Program-made: the position numbers and the translations under genes | Part shown: one piece after another, positions 25,644-34,616 of the stretch | How the letters are laid out: every line of letters starts with the position of its first letter | How positions within the stretch are numbered: the stretch's first letter is position 1 | Notes under the pieces: generated by a model | What the model was told of the DNA's origin: nothing | Seen by the model: the letters and a program-made list of their open reading frames with translations, nothing else | Database searches by the model: none | Assembly: GCA_018712985.1 (NCBI GenBank) | Contig: DVGA01000114.1 | Span: 1-64,000 of the forward strand | Origin: Candidatus Scatomorpha intestinavium | GTDB lineage: Bacteria; Bacillota; Clostridia; Oscillospirales; Oscillospiraceae | Direction of reading: 5' to 3' | Length of the DNA stretch: 64,000 nucleotides

Positions 25644-26443
25644 TTGACAGCATCACCCCCGTGCGAGGCGGCCACGACATCCACGACGGAGAGCTGCGGC
25701 GCGTCGTGCTCGCCCTTTTTGAGCCATGCGAGGTACTCTATATTCCCCTCGGGCCCGCGTATAGGAGAAAAATCCAGGCCCATCAGGGTGCAGCCCGCCG
25801 ACGGGACAAATCCCATGAACTCGAGGAGCACGCGCTCGTGCACCGCGGCGTCGCGCACGACCCCTTTTTTGCCCACGTCCGCCTTTCCGGCCTCGAACTG
25901 AGGCTTTATCAGGCATATCACATCTCCGTTATCCTTCAGCAGCGGGACGACGGCAGGTATTATCAGCCTCACCGAGATGAACGACAGGTCCATGACGGCC
26001 AGGTCCATAGCCTCCCCGAACATGTCCGGCTTCAGGTTCCGCGCGTTCGTGCGCTCCATAACCACCACGCGGCCGTCCTGCCGCAGGCTCCAGGCGAGCT
26101 GCCCGTAGCCCACGTCCACGGCATAGACCTTCGCCGCTCCGTTTCTGAGCAGCACGTCCGTAAATCCGCCGGTCGAGGCACCGCAGTCGATGCAGGTTTT
26201 GCCCTCCGCGGAAACGGGGAACACCTCAAGCGCCTTTTCGAGCTTGAAGCCCCCGCGCGAAACATAGGGGCAGGCCGTCCCCCTCAGCTCAATTTTCGCG
26301 TCCGCTGCCACCGGCATCCCGGGCTTTGTGGCCTTCTGCCCGTTGACATAGACGAGTCCGCTCATTATATCCGCCCTCGCGCGCTCGCGGCTCTCCGCGA
26401 GCCCGAGCGCCGTGACGGCGACGTCAAGTCGCTCCTTTGCCAT
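25640..26443 (-). CDS. tlyA: TlyA family rRNA (2'-O)-methyltransferase
   Basis: 267 residues: N-terminal S4 domain (ERLDVAVTALGLAESRERAR) and C-terminal FtsJ-like SAM-dependent methyltransferase domain (CIDCGASTGGFTDVLL as the SAM loop, VMDLSFIS motif). Family members methylate ribosomal RNA at cytidine 2'-O and are often mis-annotated as haemolysins. The ATG overlaps the dxs stop as TGATG. Position between dxs and nadK is conserved in Clostridia. Confidence 0.93.
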   Translation of the reverse strand: MAKERLDVAVTALGLAESRERARADIMSGLVYVNGQKATKPGMPVAADAKIELRGTACPYVSRGGFKLEKALEVFPVSAEGKTCIDCGASTGGFTDVLLRNGAAKVYAVDVGYGQLAWSLRQDGRVVVMERTNARNLKPDMFGEAMDLAVMDLSFISVRLIIPAVVPLLKDNGDVICLIKPQFEAGKADVGKKGVVRDAAVHERVLLEFMGFVPSAGCTLMGLDFSPIRGPEGNIEYLAWLKKGEHDAPQLSVVDVVAASHGGDAVK

Positions 26444-28269
26444 CACATCAGCTCCATAGCAGCTTTTACAATGCCGGCGGCGTCGATTCCGGCGGCGGCG
26501 CGCAGCTCCGCCGTCGTGCCCTGCTGGGCTATGCCGCTCCCGAGGTTCAGCAGCCGGGCTGCAAACTTAAGTTTGCCGGCCGCGCACGCAAGTATATTCA
26601 TGCCTGCGCTCCCCGCGGCGCAAACCTCCTCAGCAATTACAATCCTGCCCGTTTTTTTCAGGGATGAGTACACGCTCCCGGTGTCTATCGGGCACACCTG
26701 TCCGAGCTTTATCACCTCGGCCGAAACGCCCCGCCCGGACAGCTCCTCCGCCGCCTCAAGCGCTTCGTTAATCATCGTGCCGTAAGCTACAAGCGTCACG
26801 TCCGTCCCCTCGCGGAGCAGCGCGGCGCGCTCCGCGCGGCAGTCCCTGTACCTGCCCTCGCCTCCGCGCGGATAGCGGACGGCTACAGGCCCGTCCATGT
26901 CCTCAACGGCGGAGCGGAGCATCTCCCGCAGCTCGGCGAACGAGGCGGGACACAGCACCTTCATCCCCGGCACCGTGGAGAGGTACGCCACGTCGAAAAC
27001 CCCGTGGTGGGTTTCTCCGTCCTCCCCGACGAGCCCGGCGCGGTCGACCGCAAAGACGACGTGCAGCCCGAGCAGCGAGACGTCGTGTATCAGTTGGTCG
27101 TATGAGCGCTGCAAAAAAGTTGAATATACGGCCACGACCGGCACAAGGCCCTGTTTCGCCATCCCGGCAGCCATTGACACCATGTGCTCCTCAGCTATGC
27201 CGCTGTCGAAAAACCGGTTCGGAAACTTCTCCGCAAAGCGCGAAAGGCCCGTCCCGTCCTCCATTGCCGCGGTGAGTGCCATTACCCGGCCGTTCCCTTC
27301 GGCGATCCGGCAGAGCGTATCGCCGAATTCGGCGGAAAAAGTCCTTCCCCCGCTTTTGATAACTCCCGTCTGCAGGTCAAACGGTCCCACGCCATGGTAC
27401 TTGTCCGGATGCAGCTCGGCAAAGGGATAGCCCCTCCCCTTCTTTGTCAGCACATGTACCAGCACCGGCACGCGCATATCCCTGGCCCAGGAAATTGCAC
27501 TCTCAAGAGCAGCGATATCGTGCCCGTTCACCGGCCCGAGATAGTAAAAGCCAAGGTCATCAAACATGTTCCCGGGCAGGACCGCGTCCTTGACGCCCTC
27601 CTTAACACGGTGTATGGCATTGTAAAGCGGCTTGATGCGCCCGACCGTGGAACGGTACCAGCGCTTGAAGCCTATATACCCCGGCTTAACCCTCATGCGG
27701 GAGAGCAGGCGCGCCATCCCGCCGACATTGCTGCCGATCGACATTGCGTTGTCGTTAAGTACAACCACCAGCGGCTCGCCCGACTGCCCGGCGTTGGAAA
27801 GGCCCTCATAAGCGAGCCCGCCTGTCAGCGCGCCGTCGCCGATAACGGCGACGACGTCATAGTCCCCTCCCAGATTAGTCCGCGCACGGGCCATGCCGAG
27901 AGCGATGGACACAGAGTCGGAAGCATGTCCGGCAACAAAGGCATCAGCCATGCTCTCCCCCGGCTTCGGGAAACCGGAAACCCCGCCCGATTTGCGCAGC
28001 CGGTCAAATCCGGAGCGCCGCCCGGTGAGCAGCTTATGGGTGTAGCTCTGGTGCCCCACGTCAAAAACAATGCGATCCCTCATCGGGTCGTACACCCGGT
28101 GCAGCGCCACTGTGAGCTCCACCGCTCCGAGGTTCGACGCGAGGTGCCCTCCGGTTTTTGAAATGGTCTCTATTAAAAACCGGCGTATTTCAGAGCACAG
28201 CTCCGGCAGTTTTTCCTCCGGAAGGCTTCTCAGGTCTGGATTTGTATTTATTTCGTTAAGTATATGCAA
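26443..28269 (-). CDS. dxs: 1-deoxy-D-xylulose-5-phosphate synthase
   Basis: About 608 residues; the thiamine-diphosphate enzyme that condenses pyruvate and glyceraldehyde 3-phosphate, first step of the MEP isoprenoid pathway. Visible: SKTGGHLASNLGAVELTVALH, FDVGHQSYTHKLLTGR, the TPP-binding GDGALTGGLAYEGLSNAG with NDN, DRAGLVGEDGETHHG, and LGSGIAQQG. I chose the TTG at 28269 because the protein then aligns with known N-termini and GAGG lies 8 bases upstream; another TTG 16 codons earlier also has a ribosome site. ispA lies upstream, past a weak terminator. Confidence 0.95.
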   Translation of the reverse strand: MHILNEINTNPDLRSLPEEKLPELCSEIRRFLIETISKTGGHLASNLGAVELTVALHRVYDPMRDRIVFDVGHQSYTHKLLTGRRSGFDRLRKSGGVSGFPKPGESMADAFVAGHASDSVSIALGMARARTNLGGDYDVVAVIGDGALTGGLAYEGLSNAGQSGEPLVVVLNDNAMSIGSNVGGMARLLSRMRVKPGYIGFKRWYRSTVGRIKPLYNAIHRVKEGVKDAVLPGNMFDDLGFYYLGPVNGHDIAALESAISWARDMRVPVLVHVLTKKGRGYPFAELHPDKYHGVGPFDLQTGVIKSGGRTFSAEFGDTLCRIAEGNGRVMALTAAMEDGTGLSRFAEKFPNRFFDSGIAEEHMVSMAAGMAKQGLVPVVAVYSTFLQRSYDQLIHDVSLLGLHVVFAVDRAGLVGEDGETHHGVFDVAYLSTVPGMKVLCPASFAELREMLRSAVEDMDGPVAVRYPRGGEGRYRDCRAERAALLREGTDVTLVAYGTMINEALEAAEELSGRGVSAEVIKLGQVCPIDTGSVYSSLKKTGRIVIAEEVCAAGSAGMNILACAAGKLKFAARLLNLGSGIAQQGTTAELRAAAGIDAAGIVKAAMELM

Positions 28270-28339
28270 AGATATGACCTCTTTGATAATCTCTTTTGCA
28301 ATAATCGTACGAGTCAAAACTTCCTCACCATTAATATAG

Positions 28340-28376
28340 CAAAAATCGCCCGCTATTTCAATATAGCAGGGCGATA
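28340..28376 (-). terminator. weak terminator between ispA and dxs
   Basis: Stem of about 12 bp with one bulged base (28345-28356 with 28363-28375), followed on the minus strand by TTTTT. Probably a partial stop within the operon. Confidence 0.5.
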
Positions 28377-28401
28377 TTTGAATATATTCATTCGAACGCT
28401 T

Positions 28402-29280
28402 TTAGCCGCGCCTTGTCGCCATTTTGGCCGCGAGCTCCCTCAGGAAACCGTTCGTATCCATCTTCTCAACCGTGCTGCAGGCAAGGGCTGTAATCTTTTC
28501 AACCATGCGTGAACACCCTGCCTCGCCGTAGAGGCTCATGAAGGTCGTCTTTCCCTCGCGCTTGTCGCTGCCAATTGGCTTACCGAGCTCGCCTACCGTG
28601 CTCAGCACGTCGAGCATGTCGTCGCGTATCTGGAAGGCTGCGCCGAGCTGCGCGCCGTACTGCGATGCGGTGTCTATGTCCTCGTCGCACGCCCCGGCCG
28701 CAGCTGCGCCGAGCATGCACGCGCCGGAGAGCAGCGCGCCGGTCTTGCGCGCCTGCAGGTCGCTGAGCTCGTCGGCGGAAAGGGCGTGGCCCTCGGCCGA
28801 AAGGTCCATGTACTGCCCGCCGCAGATGCCATCGACTCCGGCGGCGCCGGCGAGTATTTCCGCGCACTTCGCCCTCACCTCAGCGGGCAGGCCGCTGCGG
28901 AGTATCGTGCCGAAGGCCTCAGCCTGCAGCGCATCGCCCGCCAGCACCGCAGTGCTCTCGCCGAAAACCTTGTGGTTCGTCGGCTTGCCGCGCCGCAGAT
29001 CATCGTTGTCCATGCAGGGCAAATCGTCGTGTATCAGCGAATAGGTGTGCAGCATCTCCACCGCGCAGGCCACGGGCAGGGCCTTTTCGGGCTCAAGGCC
29101 GTTCAGGCGTGCGAACTCAAGCACCAGCACCGGCCTTATACGCTTGCCCCCGGCCGTCAGGCTGTAGCTCATGGCGTCCAGCAGCCCGTCAAATTCAAAT
29201 CCGCGCTGGCTGTTGAAAGCGGACTTGAGCGCGGGTTCGATCAGCGCGAGGTATCTCCTGTATCTCTCGTCGTATGTCAT
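28402..29280 (-). CDS. ispA: farnesyl/geranylgeranyl diphosphate synthase
   Basis: 292 residues, polyprenyl synthetase. First Asp-rich motif DDLPCMDNDD at 85-94, preceding GGKRIRP, and second Asp-rich motif in FQIRDDMLDV near 220. The short-chain (C15) type is suggested by the residues before the first motif, but not proven. The start overlaps the xseB stop (ATGA). With dxs downstream it forms an isoprenoid pair for quinone and undecaprenyl precursors. Confidence 0.95.
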   Translation of the reverse strand: MTYDERYRRYLALIEPALKSAFNSQRGFEFDGLLDAMSYSLTAGGKRIRPVLVLEFARLNGLEPEKALPVACAVEMLHTYSLIHDDLPCMDNDDLRRGKPTNHKVFGESTAVLAGDALQAEAFGTILRSGLPAEVRAKCAEILAGAAGVDGICGGQYMDLSAEGHALSADELSDLQARKTGALLSGACMLGAAAAGACDEDIDTASQYGAQLGAAFQIRDDMLDVLSTVGELGKPIGSDKREGKTTFMSLYGEAGCSRMVEKITALACSTVEKMDTNGFLRELAAKMATRRG

Positions 29281-29516
29281 TCCGACGCCTCCTCAAACGG
29301 GAGCTCCTGCGGCTCCCCGTCCGGCCCCTTGCGGAGCTTGACGACCCGCTGCTCCGCCTCGTCAAGGGCCCTGGTGCAGCTTGTCACAAGGCCCGCGCCC
29401 TCCTCAAAGAGCTTGAGCGAGTCGGCCAGCGGCGCGTCGCCCTTTTCAAGCGTGCGGACGATTTCCCCGAGCCTTTCGAGGCTGCTTTCAAAGCTCTGCT
29501 GCTTTTTCTGTGCCAT
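29277..29516 (-). CDS. xseB: exodeoxyribonuclease VII small subunit
   Basis: 79 residues from an ATG with AAAGGAG upstream; an in-frame start 8 codons earlier is unsupported. Conserved core: SFESSLERLGEIVRTLEKGDAPLADSL without breaks, then FEEGAGLV. Partner of XseA in single-strand DNA degradation. Its 5' end overlaps xseA by 29 bases. Confidence 0.94.
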   Translation of the reverse strand: MAQKKQQSFESSLERLGEIVRTLEKGDAPLADSLKLFEEGAGLVTSCTRALDEAEQRVVKLRKGPDGEPQELPFEEASE

Positions 29517-30726
29517 CTGTGTCTCCTTTAACGCTGTCAACCGTGCACTCCGCCTCGCCCTTTGAGAGAAGCAGGCGGATTTTATCCCCAGTAGAGAGCT
29601 CGCGCGCTTCGCGCAGCGCCCGGCCCTCGCCGCTCATTGCGATCGAATAGCCGCGCCCGAGCACCTTGAGAGGGCTGAGCGCGTCTAACTTCGCCGCAAG
29701 CGAGGCGTACTGCGCCCTGCAGGCGGATATCCTGCGTTCCGCCGCTGCGTCCAGCCTGAGCCGAACGGCGTCCAGCTCCAGCCTGCGCTGGTCGATAAAG
29801 CCCGTCGGGCTCTGCATCACCCGCCGCGAGGATAAATCCTCAAGCGCCGTGCGCCGAGATTTTATCTGCTTGGTGACGGCCTGATACAGCCGCGCCCCGG
29901 CGCTCGCTATGGCCTCGCGCAACTCGGCAGCGTCCGGCGCGGCGAGCTCCGCCGCGTTTGACGGGGTTGCCGCCCGCAAATCCGCCACATAGTCGGCGAT
30001 TGTCACGTCCGGCTCGTGGCCAACGGCGGATATGACCGGTATTTCGCAGTCATATATCGCCCGCGCCACCCGCTCGTCGTTAAATGCCCAGAGATCCTCC
30101 ATCGAGCCGCCGCCCCTTCCGGCGATCAGCACGTCCGCCACGCGGTGCCTCCCGGCGTAGCGAATCGCCCCGGCTATCTCCGGCGGGGCCTCGGCCCCCT
30201 GCACACGGACGGGCAGCAGCAGCACCTTTGCCATAGGCCAGCGCTTTCTAAGCACGCGGATGATGTCGTGCACCGCCGCGCCTGCCTCGCTGGTCACCAC
30301 CGCGACGCGCTCCGGGCATCGCGGTATCGGCCTCTTGTGAGCCCTGTCGAACAGGCCCTCCTTCTCGAGCTTTGCCTTTAGCTGCTCAAAGGCGGCCTGC
30401 AGGTCCCCCGCGCCGCCGGGCAGCAGCTCGTCGCAGTAGAGCTGATATGCCCCGTCCCGCGGATAGACGGACACCCTGCCGATTGCGGTGGCGGACATCC
30501 CGTTTTCCGGCCTGAAGCGCAGCTTGGACGCCGAGCTGCGGAACATCACGCAGCGGAGGCTCGAATCCTGGTCCTTCAGCGTAAAATAGTGGTGCCCGGA
30601 GGGGTAGATCTTGTAATTTGAAAGCTCCCCGCGCACGGCTACAGCGCCGAGCACGGGGTCGGAGTCCACAAGCAGCTTTATGTGCGCGTTGAGCTCCGAT
30701 ACGCTTATTGGCTCTGAGCGATTCAC
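29488..30726 (-). CDS. xseA: exodeoxyribonuclease VII large subunit
   Basis: 412 residues. N-terminal OB-fold (SELNAHIKLLVDSDPVLGAVAVRGELSNYK split over the first 35 residues; GHHYFTLKDQDSSLRCVMF), catalytic domain with RVAVVTSEAGAAVHDI, LIAGRGGGSMEDLWAFNDE and ISAVGHEPDVTIADYVAD, and a C-terminal coiled coil. Degrades single-stranded DNA from both ends. Overlaps nusB by 4 bases. Confidence 0.96.
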   Translation of the reverse strand: MNRSEPISVSELNAHIKLLVDSDPVLGAVAVRGELSNYKIYPSGHHYFTLKDQDSSLRCVMFRSSASKLRFRPENGMSATAIGRVSVYPRDGAYQLYCDELLPGGAGDLQAAFEQLKAKLEKEGLFDRAHKRPIPRCPERVAVVTSEAGAAVHDIIRVLRKRWPMAKVLLLPVRVQGAEAPPEIAGAIRYAGRHRVADVLIAGRGGGSMEDLWAFNDERVARAIYDCEIPVISAVGHEPDVTIADYVADLRAATPSNAAELAAPDAAELREAIASAGARLYQAVTKQIKSRRTALEDLSSRRVMQSPTGFIDQRRLELDAVRLRLDAAAERRISACRAQYASLAAKLDALSPLKVLGRGYSIAMSGEGRALREARELSTGDKIRLLLSKGEAECTVDSVKGDTDGTEKAAEL

Positions 30727-31178
30727 CTCTCGCCCTCTCCGCGCATGTAGCCGCCGAGGACGCCGTTGATGAACGATACCGTCTCCGGCTCCTCATAGGC
30801 CTTGGCGAGCTCCACGGCCTCGTTGATGGCGACGGCGGGCGTCACGTCCTCGTCCTTCAGGTAGACTATCTCAGCCAGCGCGCAGCGGAGCACGGCCGCC
30901 GCCGTGCGCGAGATGCGCTCCGGCCGCCAGCCGGTGGAATACCTGGCTATGATGTTGTCAAGCTCGTCGCGGTGCTCCGCGCAGGCGGCGACAAGGCGGC
31001 GTATGTACTCCATCTGTGCCTCATTTGGCGCGGAGGCAAAGAGCTCGTCCTCCCCGGAAAGGGAGGCAAAATGCTCCTCGTCGAAAAAACCGTCCAGGAT
31101 TTCCGCCGCGTCCCCGTCGGAAGCCCCCTGGGCGTATATGAGCCTTACGGCCAGCTCCCGGGCCTTTGTCCTCGTCAT
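30723..31178 (-). CDS. nusB: transcription antitermination factor NusB
   Basis: 151 residues, all-helical. Opening RTKARELAVRLIYAQ and the C-terminal block PAVAINEAVELAKAY...FINGVLGGY are diagnostic. Binds boxA RNA with S10 during rRNA transcription. The start overlaps the stop of the Asp23-family gene, the usual Firmicutes order (Asp23-nusB-xseAB). Confidence 0.96.
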   Translation of the reverse strand: MTRTKARELAVRLIYAQGASDGDAAEILDGFFDEEHFASLSGEDELFASAPNEAQMEYIRRLVAACAEHRDELDNIIARYSTGWRPERISRTAAAVLRCALAEIVYLKDEDVTPAVAINEAVELAKAYEEPETVSFINGVLGGYMRGEGER

Positions 31179-31537
31179 TTGTCGAAAGCCACGCCGGAGA
31201 CGTGGACGTTTACCACCGGGCTGCCCATGCCTGTCATGGACTCCACGGCAGAGGTCACCTTGTCCTGCACCTCTTTGGCGACGCTGACGACGTTGCAGCC
31301 GTAGCGCACCATGATAATGGCGTCGACGGTTATGACCCCGTCGTTTATCTGCACCTTGACGCCCTTGGAGGCGGATTTTATGCCGAGCAGCTCGGCCAGC
31401 TCGGTGCCGGCGTTGTTTACAATGGAGGCCACGCCGTCGATCTCGTTTATCACGGCGCGCACCATGGAGAGGAGCACGTCCTCAGATATGTTTATGCTGC
31501 CCTTTTCAGCCTGGCAGGTGATGTAGTTCTCGCCCAT
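31175..31537 (-). CDS. Asp23/Gls24 family protein (YqhY-like)
   Basis: 120 residues of the Asp23 envelope-stress family: GSINISEDVLLSMVRAVI, then VQINDGVITVDAIIMVRYG and VQDKVTSAVESMTG. YqhY-type members sit next to nusB and accBC in Firmicutes and have been linked to acetyl-CoA carboxylase control; accBC is not next to it here. Likely first gene of the 31.5-22.2 kb operon. ATG with GGAGGG upstream. Confidence 0.9.
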   Translation of the reverse strand: MGENYITCQAEKGSINISEDVLLSMVRAVINEIDGVASIVNNAGTELAELLGIKSASKGVKVQINDGVITVDAIIMVRYGCNVVSVAKEVQDKVTSAVESMTGMGSPVVNVHVSGVAFDK

Positions 31538-31567
31538 TGTGAGCCCTCCTTTGAGTTATGGCAATAC

Positions 31568-31596
31568 AGTATAGCATATCCCGGCGGGAAAATAAA
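31568..31596 (-). promoter_or_regulatory. possible promoter of the asp23-nusB-xseAB operon
   Basis: Extended -10 TGC-TATACT (31573-31568) with a poor -35 TTTATT (31596-31591), 17-base spacer. Confidence 0.45.
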
Positions 31597-31611
31597 GCGT
31601 TTTGTTCAGGC

Positions 31612-31944
31612 TCATTCCCAGTTCTTCCAGACTTCCGGCCTGTACCCCACGGTGGCCTGGCGCCCGTTGCGCACAACCGGCGTGCGGATATTGTCCGGGT
31701 ATTCAAGCAGGCGCTCGAACCGGTCGGCGTCCGACGCCATGTACTTAATCAGGTCGCAATCCGGGGCCTTTTCGTCTATCAGGGCGTCGAGCCCCACCGC
31801 CGCCCGGACGCTCTCCAGCTCCCGGCGGCTCATGCCTATCCGCGGCAGGTCGATCAGCTGGTATTTGATCCGCCGTTCCTTGAAATAGCGCTCGGCCTTT
31901 TTCGTATCGAAGCATTTGTTGCGGCCGAAAATCTGTATGTTCAT
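31612..31944 (-). CDS. ArsC/Spx-like thioredoxin-fold protein
   Basis: 110 residues. NIQIFGRNKCFDTKKAERYF carries a single Cys in place of the CxxC of Spx, followed by an ArsC-like body with RTPVVRNGRQATVGYRPEVW near the end. It belongs to the arsenate-reductase/YffB/Spx group, small thiol-dependent proteins. No arsenic genes are nearby, so arsenate reduction is not supported. Coupled to the dipeptidase gene by a 4-base overlap; last gene of the rpe-recR-rnj run. Confidence 0.85.
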   Translation of the reverse strand: MNIQIFGRNKCFDTKKAERYFKERRIKYQLIDLPRIGMSRRELESVRAAVGLDALIDEKAPDCDLIKYMASDADRFERLLEYPDNIRTPVVRNGRQATVGYRPEVWKNWE

Positions 31945-32843
31945 TCCGTCCTCCCCAAAATACGCAGGAGATTGCCGTAAAATATGTCCCTCACAAGCTC
32001 CTCGCTGTGTCCCCGGGCAAGCAGCGCCTCATACAGCCTCCACATGTCCTGCACGCCATACAGCCCGCGCGGCACGGCGGCAATGCCGTCGAAATCCGAG
32101 CCGAGGAACACGCTTTTTTCCCCTCCGAGGGCGAGGAAGTGCTCCAGATGAGCGCAGCAGGCTCCGATGTCCCGGCCGAGGCCGACAAAATCCGCGCAGA
32201 GGTTCAGCCCCGCTCCGCCGCCGCACTTCACCAGCGCGGCAAACTGCCCGTCGGTCAGGTTGCGTGGGAACTCGCTCGAGAGCGCCGCGGCGTTCGAGTG
32301 GCTGGCGATCACCGGCTTTTCCGCAATCTCCAAAACGTCCCAGAACGCTCTCTCAGAGGCATGGGACAGATCCACGGCGACTCCGCAGCCCTGCGCCGCG
32401 CGGACAAATTCGCGGCCATTGTCCGTCAGCCCTCCGCCGCCGCCGAGCGCCGCGCCGCACAGCGCATTGTCGCTGTTCCAGCACAGGTTCACCATCACTA
32501 TCCCGTCGCTGTGCCGCGCTGAGCGCAGCCGCTCCGGCGAGCAGTCCAGCAGCTCCGCCCCCTCGACGGAGAGCAGCACGGCTACCTTGCCGGCGGCGTT
32601 TGCCGCCATTATCTCCCCGGCCGTGCGGCAAAGGGCAACGCGCTTATCCCGCGCGGCCTCACGACGGAGGAGGGCGAGCTTTTTCTCGTAGTCCCCGCCC
32701 CATATCGCGAAAACCTGTGCCGAGGGCGAATACTTGGAGAGCCTGTCGAAGTCCGCCTGCGCGGCGTTGCTCCCAAGCGCCCAGCCTCGCCCGGCGGCCA
32801 CGGTGAGCGTGTCGCAGTGTGCGTCAAAATAGGGTATTGCCAA
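31941..32843 (-). CDS. membrane dipeptidase family (peptidase M19)
   Basis: 300 residues, zinc dipeptidase of the renal-dipeptidase fold. Metal-binding DAHCDT at residues 7-12, the bridging Glu in LLSVEGAELL, and later His in DLSHASERAFWDVLEIA and IASHSNAAAL, plus LGSDFDGI. Such bacterial enzymes hydrolyse dipeptides, some with D-residues. No signal peptide is seen, so it is probably cytoplasmic. Downstream of rnj by 40 bases, overlapping the ArsC-like gene by 4. Confidence 0.92.
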   Translation of the reverse strand: MAIPYFDAHCDTLTVAAGRGWALGSNAAQADFDRLSKYSPSAQVFAIWGGDYEKKLALLRREAARDKRVALCRTAGEIMAANAAGKVAVLLSVEGAELLDCSPERLRSARHSDGIVMVNLCWNSDNALCGAALGGGGGLTDNGREFVRAAQGCGVAVDLSHASERAFWDVLEIAEKPVIASHSNAAALSSEFPRNLTDGQFAALVKCGGGAGLNLCADFVGLGRDIGACCAHLEHFLALGGEKSVFLGSDFDGIAAVPRGLYGVQDMWRLYEALLARGHSEELVRDIFYGNLLRILGRTE

Positions 32844-32883
32844 CTGCTTCCCCTTTCCCGCGCGGCACTGCGCAGCGCGTCAC

Positions 32884-34539
32884 TCAGATTTCATTGATCA
32901 CCGGCAGTATCATCGGGCTGCGCCTGGTGGCCTTGTACAGATAGCCCGTGAGGTTCGTGCGGATTTTATTCTTTATGGCCTGATAGTCCGTCACGCGCTG
33001 GTGGCGGCAGCTCGCAAGGCTCTCGTGCACCACGCGCTTCATCTCGTCTATCAGGGCGTCGGCCTCCCGCTCATAGACGAAGCCGCGCGTGACGATCTCC
33101 GGCCCGGAGAGCAGCGAGCGGTCCTCGTCCGAGAGCGTGAGCGCGACAACTATCACGCCGTCCTCGGCCAGATGCTTCCTGTCGCGCAGCACCACACTGC
33201 CCACGTCGCCGACTCCGGCGCCGTCCACAAGCACACGCCCGGCCTGTACGCTCTCTCCTGTCTTTATGCTCTTGCGGCTGAGTTCTATTACCGAGCCGTT
33301 TTCGGCAATGACAACGTTGTTCTTCTCCACGCCCATCATATGCGCGAGCTCGCGGTGCTTGCACAGCATCCTGTATTCGCCGTGAATCGGGATGAAGAAC
33401 TTGGGCTTTACGAGCGCCAGGATCATCTTCTGCTCCTCCTGGCAGGCATGGCCCGAAACGTGCAGCCCGAGCCGGCGGTCGTAAATAACCTCCGCGCCCT
33501 TGTGGAAGAGCTCGTCAATCACCCGGGAAATGGTCGTCTCGTTGCCCGGAATGGCGGAAGCGGATATGATGACCCTGTCGCCCGCGTCTATGTTTATCTG
33601 TTTGTGCTCGTTGAAGGCCATGCGGTAGAGCGCGGACATATTTTCGCCCTGGCTGCCGGTGGAGAGGATGACTGTCCGCTCCTTGGGCTGGCTCTTTATC
33701 TGTGTCAGGTCCATGAGCACGCCGTCCGGCACGTCGAGATAGCCGAGCGTCATGGCGACCTTCATCATGTTCTCCATGCTCCGCCCGGTGACGGCCACCT
33801 TGCGCTTATACTTTGCCGCGCTGTTGACTATCTGCTGCATGCGCTGCACGTTGGAGGCGAAGGTCGTGACGATTATGCGCTTGTCGCAGCCGTTGAACAG
33901 CTCGTCGAACTTTGCGGCGACCATGCGCTCAGATTCGGAATAACCCGGGCGCTCCACGTTCGTGGAGTCCGAAAGCAGCGCGAGCACGCCCTGCCTCCCA
34001 AGCTGTCCGAGGCGCACAAGGTCGATCATCTCGCCCTGTATGGGCGTGAGGTCTATCTTGAAGTCGCCCATATGCACTACGGTGCCCACCGGCGTCCTTA
34101 TCGCCAGCGCCACGGAGTCCGCTATGGAGTGGTTGACGTGGATGAACTCGATCTCAAAGCAGCCGAGGCGGAACTTGTCCCCCGCCTTTTTGGTGAAGAT
34201 CTGCGTATTGTACAGCAGGTCGAACTCCTCGAGCTTCAGCTCGATTATGCCCGCGGTGAGCTGCGTCGCGTAAATCGGTATGTCGAGCTCCCTCAGGACA
34301 TAAGGTATGGCCCCGATGTGGTCCTCGTGGCCGTGGGTTATCACCATGCCCCTTATGCGGTCGGCGTTCTGCCGCAGGTAGGTGATATCCGGGATCACGA
34401 CATCGACGCCGTACAGCTCCTCATCGGGAAAGCCGAGGCCGCAGTCGACGATAACGATGTCCTGCCCGTATTCGTACACAGTGAGGTTTTTGCCTATCTC
34501 ACCGAGTCCGCCGAGAGGAATGATTTTTAATTTTGCCAT
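32884..34539 (-). CDS. rnj: ribonuclease J
   Basis: 551 residues, metallo-beta-lactamase/beta-CASP ribonuclease with 5'-3' exo- and endonuclease activity; central to mRNA turnover and rRNA maturation. IPLGGLGEIGKN at the N-terminus, metal motif THGHEDH at 68-74, VHMGDFKIDLTP, LLSDSTNVERPG, beta-CASP blocks with STGSQGE and SASAIPGNE, and PIHGEYRML. Only one RNase J gene lies in the window. Confidence 0.96.
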   Translation of the reverse strand: MAKLKIIPLGGLGEIGKNLTVYEYGQDIVIVDCGLGFPDEELYGVDVVIPDITYLRQNADRIRGMVITHGHEDHIGAIPYVLRELDIPIYATQLTAGIIELKLEEFDLLYNTQIFTKKAGDKFRLGCFEIEFIHVNHSIADSVALAIRTPVGTVVHMGDFKIDLTPIQGEMIDLVRLGQLGRQGVLALLSDSTNVERPGYSESERMVAAKFDELFNGCDKRIIVTTFASNVQRMQQIVNSAAKYKRKVAVTGRSMENMMKVAMTLGYLDVPDGVLMDLTQIKSQPKERTVILSTGSQGENMSALYRMAFNEHKQINIDAGDRVIISASAIPGNETTISRVIDELFHKGAEVIYDRRLGLHVSGHACQEEQKMILALVKPKFFIPIHGEYRMLCKHRELAHMMGVEKNNVVIAENGSVIELSRKSIKTGESVQAGRVLVDGAGVGDVGSVVLRDRKHLAEDGVIVVALTLSDEDRSLLSGPEIVTRGFVYEREADALIDEMKRVVHESLASCRHQRVTDYQAIKNKIRTNLTGYLYKATRRSPMILPVINEI

Positions 34540-34616
34540 ATAATACTCCTTATCCTTCAGTTCTTTATGTACTACGGTTATCCAGCATTATAACCGCTGT
34601 GTCCGGCAAATATGCC

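Noticed and set aside
25640-26443. Haemolysin
   Set aside because: TlyA-family proteins of this layout (S4 plus FtsJ) are rRNA methyltransferases; the haemolysin label is historical.
31612-31944. Arsenate resistance gene
   Set aside because: The ArsC-like protein has one Cys and no arsR, arsB or acr3 neighbour; it sits in an rpe-recR-rnj-dipeptidase run.
33001-34530. 509-codon open frame on the plus strand
   Set aside because: Antisense of rnj; it has no recognisable motifs and arises from GC-biased codon use in the real gene.
34540-34616. Separate promoter for rnj
   Set aside because: A TATAAT is present but no -35 at a suitable distance; left out as unsupported.
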